Source of the DNA: an uncultured Syntrophobacterales bacterium
Lineage (GTDB): Bacteria; Desulfobacterota; Syntrophia; Syntrophales; UBA5619
Assembly (NCBI GenBank): GCA_903928915.1
Contig: CAIYSL010000055.1
Coordinates: 1 to 38,598, forward strand
DNA: 38,598 bases
Direction of reading: 5' to 3'
The notes below the pieces were generated by a model. It saw nothing but the letters and a program-made list of their open reading frames with translations. It did not search any database and was not told the origin of the DNA. Of the stretch, positions 8,886 to 17,664 are shown piece by piece. A program made the position numbers and the translations under genes. Position 1 is the first letter of the stretch; the number at the start of each line of letters is the position of its first letter.

Positions 8886-11291
8886 CTAGTTCCAATCCAC
8901 TGCAATAGGATTTGCCTGCCCCGCAGTGATGGTCGTCACCGGACTCCAATACTGGGCTCCTCCCTCGTCAATCCTGAATTTGTAAGAACGGTTCGGAAGC
9001 AGAAATTCTACAGTGCCATCTATATTCGTCGTGCCATGTAAGCCGAGGTAGGAGCCACTGCTGCTGAAAAGATAAACAGGCGCGCCGGAGACGGGACTAC
9101 CGCTCTTCCGTGCTATGATCTGCGCCACCCCATGAGGTATGCTCACCGCAGCATTCTGAAACTGGAATATTTCGGACCAGAACTGGTTTCCCAGGTAGTC
9201 CGCCCTTACTTTGAAGCCCTTATTCGGCAGATCGAATGCTGCCCGTCCGCTACTGTCTGTTGTCTGCACCTTGCCCAGATAGCTTCCCGACGGTGCGAAG
9301 AGGTAGACACTGACCCCAGCGATAGGCTGGGTTCCCTGGTACATTCTTGCGATCGTGATCGCAACTGCCTGGTGCGGAACAGACAGCGCACCGGAGAGTG
9401 TATCGGGAACAGCGAAGATGTCACTCCAGAATTGGTATCCGAGATAGTCTAGCCGGAATTTGTAGCTTCCGCTGGACAGGTTGAACGATACCCGGCCGGC
9501 TGCATCGCTGGCACTTGACATCCCCAGATAGGATCCGCCGGGGCTGAACACATAGGTTCGTACACCCGCTAACGGTTCGCTCCCCCGGTCGATTACCAGA
9601 GTGAATTGTCCGCCGCCCAGGGCGAGCTCGAACGCAGTGGCCGCATTCTGGTTGAGCCCCGCAGTTACCCAGAACTGTCCGCCTTGGTGATCTGCCCGGA
9701 ACTTATATTCGCCCGCAGGCAGTCGAAACTCTGCGATCCCGGCGGCGTTCGTTACGGCCGAGAGTCCGAGGTACGTCCCGGCGGAGCTGAAGACGTAAAC
9801 CGGCACACCCGGGATGTCTTGACCTCCCAGGGTAACATGGACAAGGGCGGTGCCCTCCGGGATGAGGATCGTCATATCCTCCCAGGTGAATGTATCAGTC
9901 CAGAACTGCCGCCCTAAGTAGTCAGCACGCACCTTGCAGGGGAGCTGCGGCAGGTTGAACATCGCGCGACCGTTTGCGTCGGTTGCTGAATGCACGGATA
10001 AAAATGCCCCGGTAGCACCGAAGAGATACATGGGGATGCCTGACTTGGGCAATAGTCTGCCCGCAAGAGAACCCAGAGCCGTGATCGTGACACTCCGGTG
10101 GGTAATCGTCCTGGTGAGGCTCATCGTCGTTGGCACCGCCACCACCTCTGTCCAGAACTGCGAGCCGAGGTAATCGATGCGAAACTTGTAATTGCCGTCG
10201 GCGAGACTATAGAATGCCTGCCCGCTGTTGTCCGTTGTCTTGGAAAGGCCGAGGTATGAGCCTGCCGCGCTGAATGCATAGCACTTGACGCCGGTCAGCG
10301 GGTCCGAGTCGCCTTTGAGTACCGTCAGGGTAAACGATCCGCCGCCCGTGTTGATGGCTATCGGCTTGAGCTGATCCGCAACGAGCGTCTCTTCGGGACT
10401 CCAATACTGGTTGCCAAGGTAATCGGCACGGAATTTATATGAAGCCGCAGGCAAGCGGAATGTCGCCTTTCCGGAGGCATCCGTTGTCCCGGTCATCCCG
10501 AGGTATGAACCCGATGGTGTGAAAACATAGACGTTGACACCGGCGATGGATTGACCGCCCTGAATAACCGTGATCTCCGCATCGGCCATGGGAACATTGA
10601 CTACCGTATCCTGCGCATTGAACACGGAGGAGAAATATTGCCTGCCCAGGTAGTCTGCCCGAACCTTGTAGTCCTTGCCGGGCAGCGAGAAGCTCACCCG
10701 CCCGTCACCTTCGGTTTTTTGACTCAAGCCCAAATAAGAATTTGCAGGTGAAAAGAGATAGACGGTGACCCCGGCAAGCGGCGAGGTAACTCCCTGGCAG
10801 GTGCTGTTGACGGTTACGCCGACCGGATGGTGCGGTATCGTCAGATCGATGCTCTTCGCCGTGGTTACCTGCACCGTGTCGCTCCAGAACTGGTATCCGA
10901 TATAGTCGGCGCGAAGCCTGTAATTACCCGGGGAAATGGTGAATCGGACGGCACCGGCGGCATCGGTCGTCTGCGTCTTTCCCAGATAACTTCCGCTCCC
11001 GTTGAACAGGTAGGTGTTGATTCCCTGCAAAGGGTGATCGGCGTCCTTACGAACCGTGACCTGGAGCTGGACCTCATTGGTCGCGGCTGTGGTCCTCTGC
11101 TGGATCCGGTTGCCGACCGCATCGTACTGATATTCGACGATGCTCCCGCTCGTCGTGTTCTCGACGCGTATGAGGCGATTCAGTTCGTCATAGGTGTAAT
11201 TGATCGTGTCGGTAAGAGAAGGGCGAGGGGTGACGAGGGTAAGCGCGATAACGATTGCCAGGAATATCGTATACCGTAACTTGATATCCAT
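8886..11291 (-). CDS. Secreted YD-motif protein with nine carboxypeptidase-regulatory-like repeats
   Basis: 801 residues from ATG 11291, the start that gives a signal peptide at once (MDIKLRYTIFLAIVIALTLV). Residues about 28-65 hold two YD motifs (YTYDELNRLIRVENTTSG and YQYDAVGNRIQQRTT) like those of the upstream RHS protein. The rest is nine tandem copies of a module of roughly 75-85 residues with the pattern PLAGV.VY.FSP.GSYLGLS, then TTD..GRA.F.LP.G.YK.RADYLG.QFWS. The module resembles carboxypeptidase regulatory-like or transthyretin-type beta-sandwiches, which act as surface spacers or ligand-binding units. No enzyme domain is visible. It is the last gene of the island, 68 nt after the small membrane gene, and may be part of the same transcript. 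Adhesin or surface fibre is an inference. Confidence 0.85.
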   Translation of the reverse strand: MDIKLRYTIFLAIVIALTLVTPRPSLTDTINYTYDELNRLIRVENTTSGSIVEYQYDAVGNRIQQRTTAATNEVQLQVTVRKDADHPLQGINTYLFNGSGSYLGKTQTTDAAGAVRFTISPGNYRLRADYIGYQFWSDTVQVTTAKSIDLTIPHHPVGVTVNSTCQGVTSPLAGVTVYLFSPANSYLGLSQKTEGDGRVSFSLPGKDYKVRADYLGRQYFSSVFNAQDTVVNVPMADAEITVIQGGQSIAGVNVYVFTPSGSYLGMTGTTDASGKATFRLPAASYKFRADYLGNQYWSPEETLVADQLKPIAINTGGGSFTLTVLKGDSDPLTGVKCYAFSAAGSYLGLSKTTDNSGQAFYSLADGNYKFRIDYLGSQFWTEVVAVPTTMSLTRTITHRSVTITALGSLAGRLLPKSGIPMYLFGATGAFLSVHSATDANGRAMFNLPQLPCKVRADYLGRQFWTDTFTWEDMTILIPEGTALVHVTLGGQDIPGVPVYVFSSAGTYLGLSAVTNAAGIAEFRLPAGEYKFRADHQGGQFWVTAGLNQNAATAFELALGGGQFTLVIDRGSEPLAGVRTYVFSPGGSYLGMSSASDAAGRVSFNLSSGSYKFRLDYLGYQFWSDIFAVPDTLSGALSVPHQAVAITIARMYQGTQPIAGVSVYLFAPSGSYLGKVQTTDSSGRAAFDLPNKGFKVRADYLGNQFWSEIFQFQNAAVSIPHGVAQIIARKSGSPVSGAPVYLFSSSGSYLGLHGTTNIDGTVEFLLPNRSYKFRIDEGGAQYWSPVTTITAGQANPIAVDWN

Positions 11292-11359
11292 GTTCCTGTC
11301 CTCATCGGCTGTTGGGGGAGAGTAATACTCATCACGAATCAAAAACCGATACTCTCCTG

Positions 11360-11599
11360 TCAGGGGTAAATCATGAATTCACCACCTATTGAAAAACAGA
11401 CACTGATACTTAAGGACACCCCAGTCCCGGTGAAGATTATCCAATTGACCCATTCTGGCCCATGGTCACCCCAGCCAAATAGCAAATGCAGGACAACACG
11501 TAGGAGAGTGCCAAAGATGAATAATCCGGCAAACAGCCCAATAGCCACTCCCAAAATGATCAATACTATTCTCTGTATAATCACTCTATGTGCAGCCAT
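11360..11599 (-). CDS. Small two-helix membrane protein, possible second immunity protein
   Basis: 79 residues from ATG 11599 (MAAHRVIIQRIVLIILGVAIG). The longer frame runs back into the upstream gene and is less likely. Two membrane segments are visible, about residues 8-35 and 50-70, separated by a loop with GWGDHGPEWVNW. The ribosome-binding site is weak, so translation may depend on the upstream gene 25 nt away. No family was recognised. Its position directly after the RHS toxin and the four-helix protein suggests an immunity or accessory role. Base composition is AT-rich. Confidence 0.6.
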   Translation of the reverse strand: MAAHRVIIQRIVLIILGVAIGLFAGLFIFGTLLRVVLHLLFGWGDHGPEWVNWIIFTGTGVSLSISVCFSIGGEFMIYP

Positions 11600-11624
11600 C
11601 ACAATCCCGCACAGAGCTAACGGT

Positions 11625-12041
11625 TTACACTTGCTGCTCTGGTTGCCTAAAGATAAATAGGACCATAAATTGCGTGATTGCCATGCCAACGATGCCGATT
11701 ATTATTCCCCAAACAATGCCTGACGACAACGTACCGAAAAAGGTGAACGGGTCATAGAACAACGGATACCGTCCTAGACCTAAGCTAAAAGCCATGCCCC
11801 ATATGAATCCTACTCCAAAAGTAAAATAGAAGCCGACCCACCTCAGTTGCTTCTGCGTGGCTTCCTTCTTAATTCTTACTCGGATTTCCCAATACAATAA
11901 AGCGAGGTAGACACAAAAAAGTCCCACCTCTACGATAAGATAAAGTATCTCCATATGTTGGGGTACAATAATGTTCTTATTCAAGAGAAGTGTGCCGTAG
12001 AAAATCGTCCCCCATATGAGTAGCTTGGGAAGCATGCTCAT
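11625..12041 (-). CDS. Four-helix membrane protein, candidate immunity protein of the RHS toxin
   Basis: 138 residues with four predicted membrane helices (about residues 5-22, 30-50, 66-88 and 100-130) and a basic loop RVRIKKEATQKQLR between helices 2 and 3. The ATG overlaps the last 4 nt of the RHS gene, so the two are translationally coupled. In polymorphic toxin loci the gene immediately after the toxin normally encodes its immunity protein, and membrane-embedded immunity proteins usually protect against toxins acting at or from outside the inner membrane. The family was not recognised. The gene is strikingly AT-rich compared with the YD-repeat core. Confidence 0.75.
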   Translation of the reverse strand: MSMLPKLLIWGTIFYGTLLLNKNIIVPQHMEILYLIVEVGLFCVYLALLYWEIRVRIKKEATQKQLRWVGFYFTFGVGFIWGMAFSLGLGRYPLFYDPFTFFGTLSSGIVWGIIIGIVGMAITQFMVLFIFRQPEQQV

Positions 12042-15000
12042 TTCAATCCCTCTTTGAACGGCCGATTCCTTCTCTTATCGAGTGACTTCTTGAACTCCGA
12101 TAGCCACAATCTGGTCACTCTTTCCATGGTCTGGTCTCGCAGACTGCCTTCACAATATTTATCAGGTTCATCACCCATAGCATAATGCTTCGAAGGTATG
12201 ATACCCATGTGTGAGAATGAATCTTGAAGGGAATGTAAGAAACGACCGAAAGATGCTGCATTCCCAATAGCGACGTCCCTTAGTAAGTCTTGCTCAGCTG
12301 TTCCCTGAGGGAAATGATATGTCAAGAACGTGCCAACAACATAAGCTCCCCATTCATCTGGTCGTTGAAAGTAGGATTCATCAGTCGATTGGTTTGCTGT
12401 AGCAATAATTCGTGCCGTAGCCGGATCTATGCCAGCCTGCAATGCCCACATCTCGGTCTTATAGTAATGAACATCCCAGCCGTACAGGCCCCAGGGATCA
12501 ATCCAGTTCATCGGATTATTTTTCACGTACGCGTACAGGTTAACATCCCCGCCTACGAATCCGATGGGATCCCTCTGGAGGAACCGACCAGCCTTCGGGT
12601 CGTAGTATCTTGCCCGGTAGAAGTAGAGACCGGTCTCCGGATCATACTCCCGCGCGGTGTATGTGTACGGCTGAACAACGGCCGGCATATCGTTCAAGAT
12701 GTTGCCGAAAGCGTCGTACCGGTAGCTCTGCACCACGCTGCCGGTACTGTCCGTCAGGGCAATGATCGATCCCAAGTCGTCTGCGTGGTAGCAATACAGT
12801 TGCCCATCCTTCTCCATTGCCAGCGGTTCGTCGATGCCGGGACCGTGGATATACCGCGTTACCACCGCTCCCGTCTGATCGTATTCCAGGAGGATGTCCT
12901 CACCCTCGTAAAGATAATGGCTGATCGTTCCGTTCACATTCTTCTCGATCCGCCGGCCCAGAGGGTCGTAGGTGTACGTGGTTACTTGGGTCCCCCCGTT
13001 TGTCTCCACACGGACGAGACGCTGCTCGTCGTCGTAGGCGTAGACCGTCTCCCCGGCTGTATCGGTCTTCCGGGTCCGGTTTCCGTTCGGGTCGTACCCG
13101 TAGGTTGTTGCGTTGAGCGTCAGCAGCTCATTGGCCGTGCCGTAGGTCATCGTCTCGGTACCCGCTGCTTCGGAACCGGGCGATGCGGTATCGGTCTGGG
13201 TGAGGCGATTGTCCACCGGATCGTAGGTATAGTTGATCTCGGCCAGCACCGTCCCTCCTGATCCGGTGTGTTTCAGTCGCAGGAGGTTGCCGTTGTTGTC
13301 ATAGCTGTATGCAGCGGCCGTACCGTTCGGCATGGCAAGGCCGGTCCTCCGGCTGTTGGCATCGTATCCGAAGCTGAAGGTCGCGTTATTCGCCGCGATG
13401 GCGTTCAGCCGCCCTGCTGCGTCATAGCTGTAGGCGATCGTCCGGCCGTCAGGCGTGACGGTCGCAGTCCTGTTTCCGGCCGGGTCGTACTGATACTGTA
13501 TCGACCTGTTGTTCGAGTCGGTGACACTGGTCAGCCTGTTGTTAGCATCGTAAGCGAAGCTGTAGGCTATGGCGCTGTTGGCGGCATCGATCAGGTTGCC
13601 GTTGGCGTCATACTGATACTGGGTGGTACTGCCGTCAGGGTACTGCTTGCGGGTCAGGCGGTTCGCGGCATCGTAGGTGTAGTTGATCGCCCTGCCGTCG
13701 GGTTTGGTCCCGGTAAGGAGTCGCCCCCGCGCATCGCGGGTGAGGTTGGTTTCCCGGCCATTCGGATCCGTCTCTCTGATCAGCCGTCCGGCAGGATCAT
13801 AATCATACCGGGTGATACGGCTCAGGGTGTCCGTCAATGAGGTGAGTTTCTCAGCTCCTCCGCATCCGCTGCCGCAGCTGGCAGGTCCGTAGCTCAGTTG
13901 AGTCAATTTGTTCAGGGCATCGGTAATCCGGGTAAGCTGTCCGCGGTAGTTGTATTCGTACCGGGTCGGCCGGCCATTGGCGTCGGTCGCCGAAAGGATC
14001 TTGCCGCGAAAGTCGTAGGTGAAGGTGGTAACATTACCCTTGGGATCGGTCGCCTGGATCATCTGATGAAGAGGGTTGTAGACAAACCGGGTGAGGTGGC
14101 CGAGCGAGTCGGTCATCGTCAGTCGGTTGCCGACGGCGTCGTAGGTAAAACTGGTTACGTTGCCCAGGGGATCGGTGATGGATATGAGGTTGTTCTGGTT
14201 ATCATAGGTGGACGCAGTCGTCCGGTTATTGGGGTCGGTCATCGCGATGACATTCCCTTTGGTGTCGTATTGGAAGGTTGTCGTGCCGATCGGCGCGGCC
14301 ACGCTGGTGAGGTTCCCCCTTGCGTCGTAACCGTAGCTGGTCACGCCTCTCTTGGGGTCGGTGCTGCGGGTAACCAGATTCAGACTGTTGTATTCATAAG
14401 ATCTGAGGCTGACTACCGCGCCCTGGGGGTCTTTCAAGGTCACGGAGGTGACGTTGCCGTTGGCGTCATGGGTGTAGCTCGTTACGCTCCCGTCGGGTTC
14501 TACGGTGGAGGTAAGATTCCGCTTCTGATCGAAAAAAAATCCGGTGGTATTGCCCAGCGGATCCGTCTTCTGTGTCTTTACGGCGAGCGCATGATCGTAC
14601 CGGTACGTCCAGACGCCGCCGTCCTTTTCGGTGATGGTGGCGGCTCCGGGTTGGGTGTACGCCATCTTCCGGGTCCCGTCGGGTGTGGTTGATCTCCTTA
14701 TCCAGCCATTTGTGTAATATTCGTAGGTTATCGTGTTCCCCGCCGGGTCGGTCTTGGCCTGCATCAACCCATTGCCATCGTAGGTGTACTGCCAGGTATA
14801 GCCCAAGGGGCTGCTGATCGAGGTAAGAAGGCCGTCTGTATAACCCAGATTGTACACCCTGCTGTCGGCATCGCTTATCGAGACAATCCTTCCGTACATA
14901 CTGGAGATGGCGGTAACCCTGCCGTTGGGGTCGGTGACACTGGCCAACTCACCGCCGCTGGTGTAGACCAACGTAGTCGCGTTGCCATTTCGGTCCGTTA

Positions 15001-17197
15001 TCGAGGTAAGGCGACCGGCCTGATCGAAATGCTGGATCAATCCATTCTTGACCGTTCGGGCAAATGAGGCATCCGAGTTCTTGATGATCTGCGATGTGTC
15101 GCCACTGACGGCATCGGGAAGATAGATGCCGTTCGACAGATAGAAGGGAAGGATATTTCCATCGCCGGTCTTGAGCTTCAGGTAAACATTACTGCTCACG
15201 GGTATCAGTAGTTTAAGGTTGTAGTTGTGGGTCCATTTCTTCCCCAAAGGACCATTGTAAGGATCAAGGCTGTTGTAGGTCAATGTCAAGCCTGCCACAT
15301 GCTCAGAAAAATGCAGGTTGCCGCTCTTGATGTTGGCTGCGGATTCCCAATCGGCATTGGGTGAACGAGGATCGTTCGGACAACTGCCGCCGATATCGTT
15401 CGTTTCCGGATCCGGAGACCAACTACCCGATATCCCTTCCAGACCTGTCATCAACATGGCCGGGCAGCAGGAATGGTACTTCATTATGTTGGATCTCACA
15501 TCCTCCCAACCCAGTTCTACCAGGCGTGCGTATGCTGCTTCGGTACCGCAATTTGACCAAAGGTAAGTCTCCATGCAGTGTGCGCAGCTGAACCCTCCGT
15601 TCGCCAAATTCGACTGAGTCCCTGCCCGACACTCCGTTATCTTGTTACTCTGACAGTTATACTGCTTCTTAAGAATATAACAATTGCACAGATTGAGGAG
15701 GCAACCACACTGGTTCAAGTCTTCCCATGTTTTCATCGCGACTTCAGTTGGATTGTTGGACTGCGTCACCGCTATGGTAAGAAGGTCGGATTGTCCGCAG
15801 GAATCGACCAGACTTATGGTGGGGGTATGCTGGCAGTAGGTGTTTGCCGCTGGTGCGGTAAAAATGATCGAATCCCCGGTCACGGCGGAAAGGGTTCCGC
15901 TGCCCCTCGCGATTGCCCACCTGTAAGGACCACCGCATCCCCCTAATGCAGTTAACTGTTGACTTTCATTGAGCAGCATCTGCGGCTTGTAACTACCATT
16001 GTCTTTCAGTGCCAGAGGATATTCAATGACCGGAGCACCAGCGGTTCCAGTCCGCGCAACCGACCGATCGGATAAGGTCCCCGTGGCGGTCCTGTCGGAC
16101 ATGGAGAAGTTGCCATCGTTGTTCCCAGAGCTGGCAGTTGCTTCTAGTCGTGCACCGTTTCGATAAATAGATGATCCTTGACCGGTAGCTGTGATACTAC
16201 CGGTACTCGCCGGATCGATCGTGCTCTCGGCGGGTTCACCGGTGCTTCGCAGCATTCCGCCAATCGTCGGAAACGCGGAGGGGATCTTCGGGTTGTAGGC
16301 GATGGTCCAGTCGCCGAATGCCGTCGCAGTATTCATTTCTTCATAGGCGATCCTGAAATAGCCCGCCTCTGCCCAGTCGACGCCCCAACTGCCTTTTACA
16401 GTGAATGCCTGATCTCTGTCATCATAACCGACGATCAGGGCTGCATGGTATCCTACAAAATCTCCCCAAACATGCGAATAAATCCCGGAGTCGTAGTAAA
16501 AGAAGTCGGTATTGACCGCCATGAGCGTAACCAGGGGCCCATATCCGTAGAGGGCCTCCTTGATAGCTGCGGCGCTGGGTGCGACGCGGGACCAGCCGGG
16601 AATGGCATAGGCTTCTGATGCCCAATCGGGATTGCCGTTGGCGCATGAACCGTTCGATGCGGTGAACGGGGCGAAGTCTTCGGGAGGGAGGCCATAATTG
16701 CTGATAAAATCGGACGCCAGATCAATGTAGCCCGCATCACTTTTCCCTGCATTACTGCAGGCCAGGACCTGCTCGGAGAGGTCGAGCTGCGCACCGGGGG
16801 CACTTTGAGTAATCAGGACCTTGGATTCCAAGGCTGCTGAAATCGCGAAAGCCCAACAGAGGCCGCAATCGCCCTGATCCTTGACCGGCGTGACGAAGTT
16901 GTTACCGCTGTAATTCCGCCAGTCGAGCCGGGTAGGTAAAGGGGAAGATGTGCGGGACAAGACACGTTGAGTGAACGAAAATGACGGGAACCTTGAACCG
17001 AGTCGCTTGTTGCGCTCCGCCGGAGTGAGACTGGAAATAGATGTCTGCTTTGCGGTCCACCGGGAGTCTTGCCGGCTGATAGCCCGGGTGACTTGTTCAA
17101 ATTCGGCGCTGTCGGCAAGAACTCCGGACACAAAAGAGGGAACACTTAACGGAACAACCAGGATAACAGACAACGCAAGAACAGATCGTAGCTTCAT
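12038..17197 (-). CDS. Secreted papain-like / RHS-repeat polymorphic toxin candidate
   Basis: 1719 residues. Residues 1-29 are a Sec signal peptide. Residues 88-300 are a papain-like (C1) domain: QGDCGLCWAF gives oxyanion Gln108, Cys111 and catalytic Cys114, and GYHAALIVGYDD gives His251. The usual Asn of the NSWG motif is Gly269 (KGSWGVDWAEAGYF). Residues 420-480 look Ig-like; 497-578 hold eleven cysteines; 625-665 resemble the DUF6531 leader (SGNLHF, NSLDPYNGPLGKKWTHNYN). About 25-30 YD repeats run from about 690 to 1545, ending in the RHS core signature (YDPETGLYFYRARYYDPKAG, then RDPIGF and NPMNWIDPWGL). The 148-residue tail (1572-1719) has His1577, Asp1606, His1628, His1655, Asp1659 and His1663, an order like zinc-dependent phospholipase C / P1 nuclease ligands. 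The start ATG follows GGAGGATAG. It overlaps the four-helix gene. Confidence 0.9.
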   Translation of the reverse strand: MKLRSVLALSVILVVPLSVPSFVSGVLADSAEFEQVTRAISRQDSRWTAKQTSISSLTPAERNKRLGSRFPSFSFTQRVLSRTSSPLPTRLDWRNYSGNNFVTPVKDQGDCGLCWAFAISAALESKVLITQSAPGAQLDLSEQVLACSNAGKSDAGYIDLASDFISNYGLPPEDFAPFTASNGSCANGNPDWASEAYAIPGWSRVAPSAAAIKEALYGYGPLVTLMAVNTDFFYYDSGIYSHVWGDFVGYHAALIVGYDDRDQAFTVKGSWGVDWAEAGYFRIAYEEMNTATAFGDWTIAYNPKIPSAFPTIGGMLRSTGEPAESTIDPASTGSITATGQGSSIYRNGARLEATASSGNNDGNFSMSDRTATGTLSDRSVARTGTAGAPVIEYPLALKDNGSYKPQMLLNESQQLTALGGCGGPYRWAIARGSGTLSAVTGDSIIFTAPAANTYCQHTPTISLVDSCGQSDLLTIAVTQSNNPTEVAMKTWEDLNQCGCLLNLCNCYILKKQYNCQSNKITECRAGTQSNLANGGFSCAHCMETYLWSNCGTEAAYARLVELGWEDVRSNIMKYHSCCPAMLMTGLEGISGSWSPDPETNDIGGSCPNDPRSPNADWESAANIKSGNLHFSEHVAGLTLTYNSLDPYNGPLGKKWTHNYNLKLLIPVSSNVYLKLKTGDGNILPFYLSNGIYLPDAVSGDTSQIIKNSDASFARTVKNGLIQHFDQAGRLTSITDRNGNATTLVYTSGGELASVTDPNGRVTAISSMYGRIVSISDADSRVYNLGYTDGLLTSISSPLGYTWQYTYDGNGLMQAKTDPAGNTITYEYYTNGWIRRSTTPDGTRKMAYTQPGAATITEKDGGVWTYRYDHALAVKTQKTDPLGNTTGFFFDQKRNLTSTVEPDGSVTSYTHDANGNVTSVTLKDPQGAVVSLRSYEYNSLNLVTRSTDPKRGVTSYGYDARGNLTSVAAPIGTTTFQYDTKGNVIAMTDPNNRTTASTYDNQNNLISITDPLGNVTSFTYDAVGNRLTMTDSLGHLTRFVYNPLHQMIQATDPKGNVTTFTYDFRGKILSATDANGRPTRYEYNYRGQLTRITDALNKLTQLSYGPASCGSGCGGAEKLTSLTDTLSRITRYDYDPAGRLIRETDPNGRETNLTRDARGRLLTGTKPDGRAINYTYDAANRLTRKQYPDGSTTQYQYDANGNLIDAANSAIAYSFAYDANNRLTSVTDSNNRSIQYQYDPAGNRTATVTPDGRTIAYSYDAAGRLNAIAANNATFSFGYDANSRRTGLAMPNGTAAAYSYDNNGNLLRLKHTGSGGTVLAEINYTYDPVDNRLTQTDTASPGSEAAGTETMTYGTANELLTLNATTYGYDPNGNRTRKTDTAGETVYAYDDEQRLVRVETNGGTQVTTYTYDPLGRRIEKNVNGTISHYLYEGEDILLEYDQTGAVVTRYIHGPGIDEPLAMEKDGQLYCYHADDLGSIIALTDSTGSVVQSYRYDAFGNILNDMPAVVQPYTYTAREYDPETGLYFYRARYYDPKAGRFLQRDPIGFVGGDVNLYAYVKNNPMNWIDPWGLYGWDVHYYKTEMWALQAGIDPATARIIATANQSTDESYFQRPDEWGAYVVGTFLTYHFPQGTAEQDLLRDVAIGNAASFGRFLHSLQDSFSHMGIIPSKHYAMGDEPDKYCEGSLRDQTMERVTRLWLSEFKKSLDKRRNRPFKEGLK

Positions 17198-17327
17198 AAT
17201 CTATCCTCCGTCTTGTACCGGATTGTCAGATATGTTACCGCTCTTTAGACATACCTCCTGGATGGTTTCTCAAAAAAAGCAAGAACTGGGCGCTGCAGTT
17301 TGAGGAGTGTGACGAAGGAAGAATATC

Positions 17328-17355
17328 GATATAAATAAAATGACGATTATGTCAA
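17328..17355 (-). promoter_or_regulatory. Candidate promoter of the RHS locus
   Basis: On the minus strand TTGACA (17350-17355) and TATATC (17328-17333) are spaced by 16 bp in AT-rich DNA. Transcription would begin near 17320, giving a leader of about 120 nt before the RHS start. Confidence 0.5.
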
Positions 17356-17453
17356 GCATTATTTCCTCGGGGTACTTTCATCTCCTATGTCCATTTGCCT
17401 CTCGGGTGAGCAGTGGCGTTTCGCTAGCCCCCCGGGGCATCCCCATGGTTTCG

Positions 17454-17482
17454 TTGACAAGGCACGATTATTATACTATACG
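17454..17482 (+). promoter_or_regulatory. Candidate promoter of the TRAP-oxoprolinase operon
   Basis: TTGACA (17454-17459) and TATACG (17477-17482) are separated by 17 bp. Transcription would start near 17489, leaving a leader of about 175 nt before dctP. This promoter diverges from that of the RHS locus. The rest of the 467-nt intergenic region (17198-17664) holds no recognisable gene. Confidence 0.5.
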
Positions 17483-17664
17483 CACCCCTGCGAACCTCTC
17501 AACCATGCCTTTGCCCCGCCCGGTTGCGGGCTCGGGTGGATTTCGAAATCGTTTCTGATATCGCGTTGGCCGCCTCATCAAATCCGTCGGGGGCGGCCGT
17601 GCGTCTGTACGTTGCGACGGAAGGCCGGACAAGGTCCGAACGAGTGGAAAGGGAGGATGTGCGT

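Noticed and set aside
8886-11291. Regular repeats as a CRISPR array
   Set aside because: The periodicity is about 75-85 codons in one continuous reading frame with diverged copies; this is a protein repeat, not short identical repeats with spacers.
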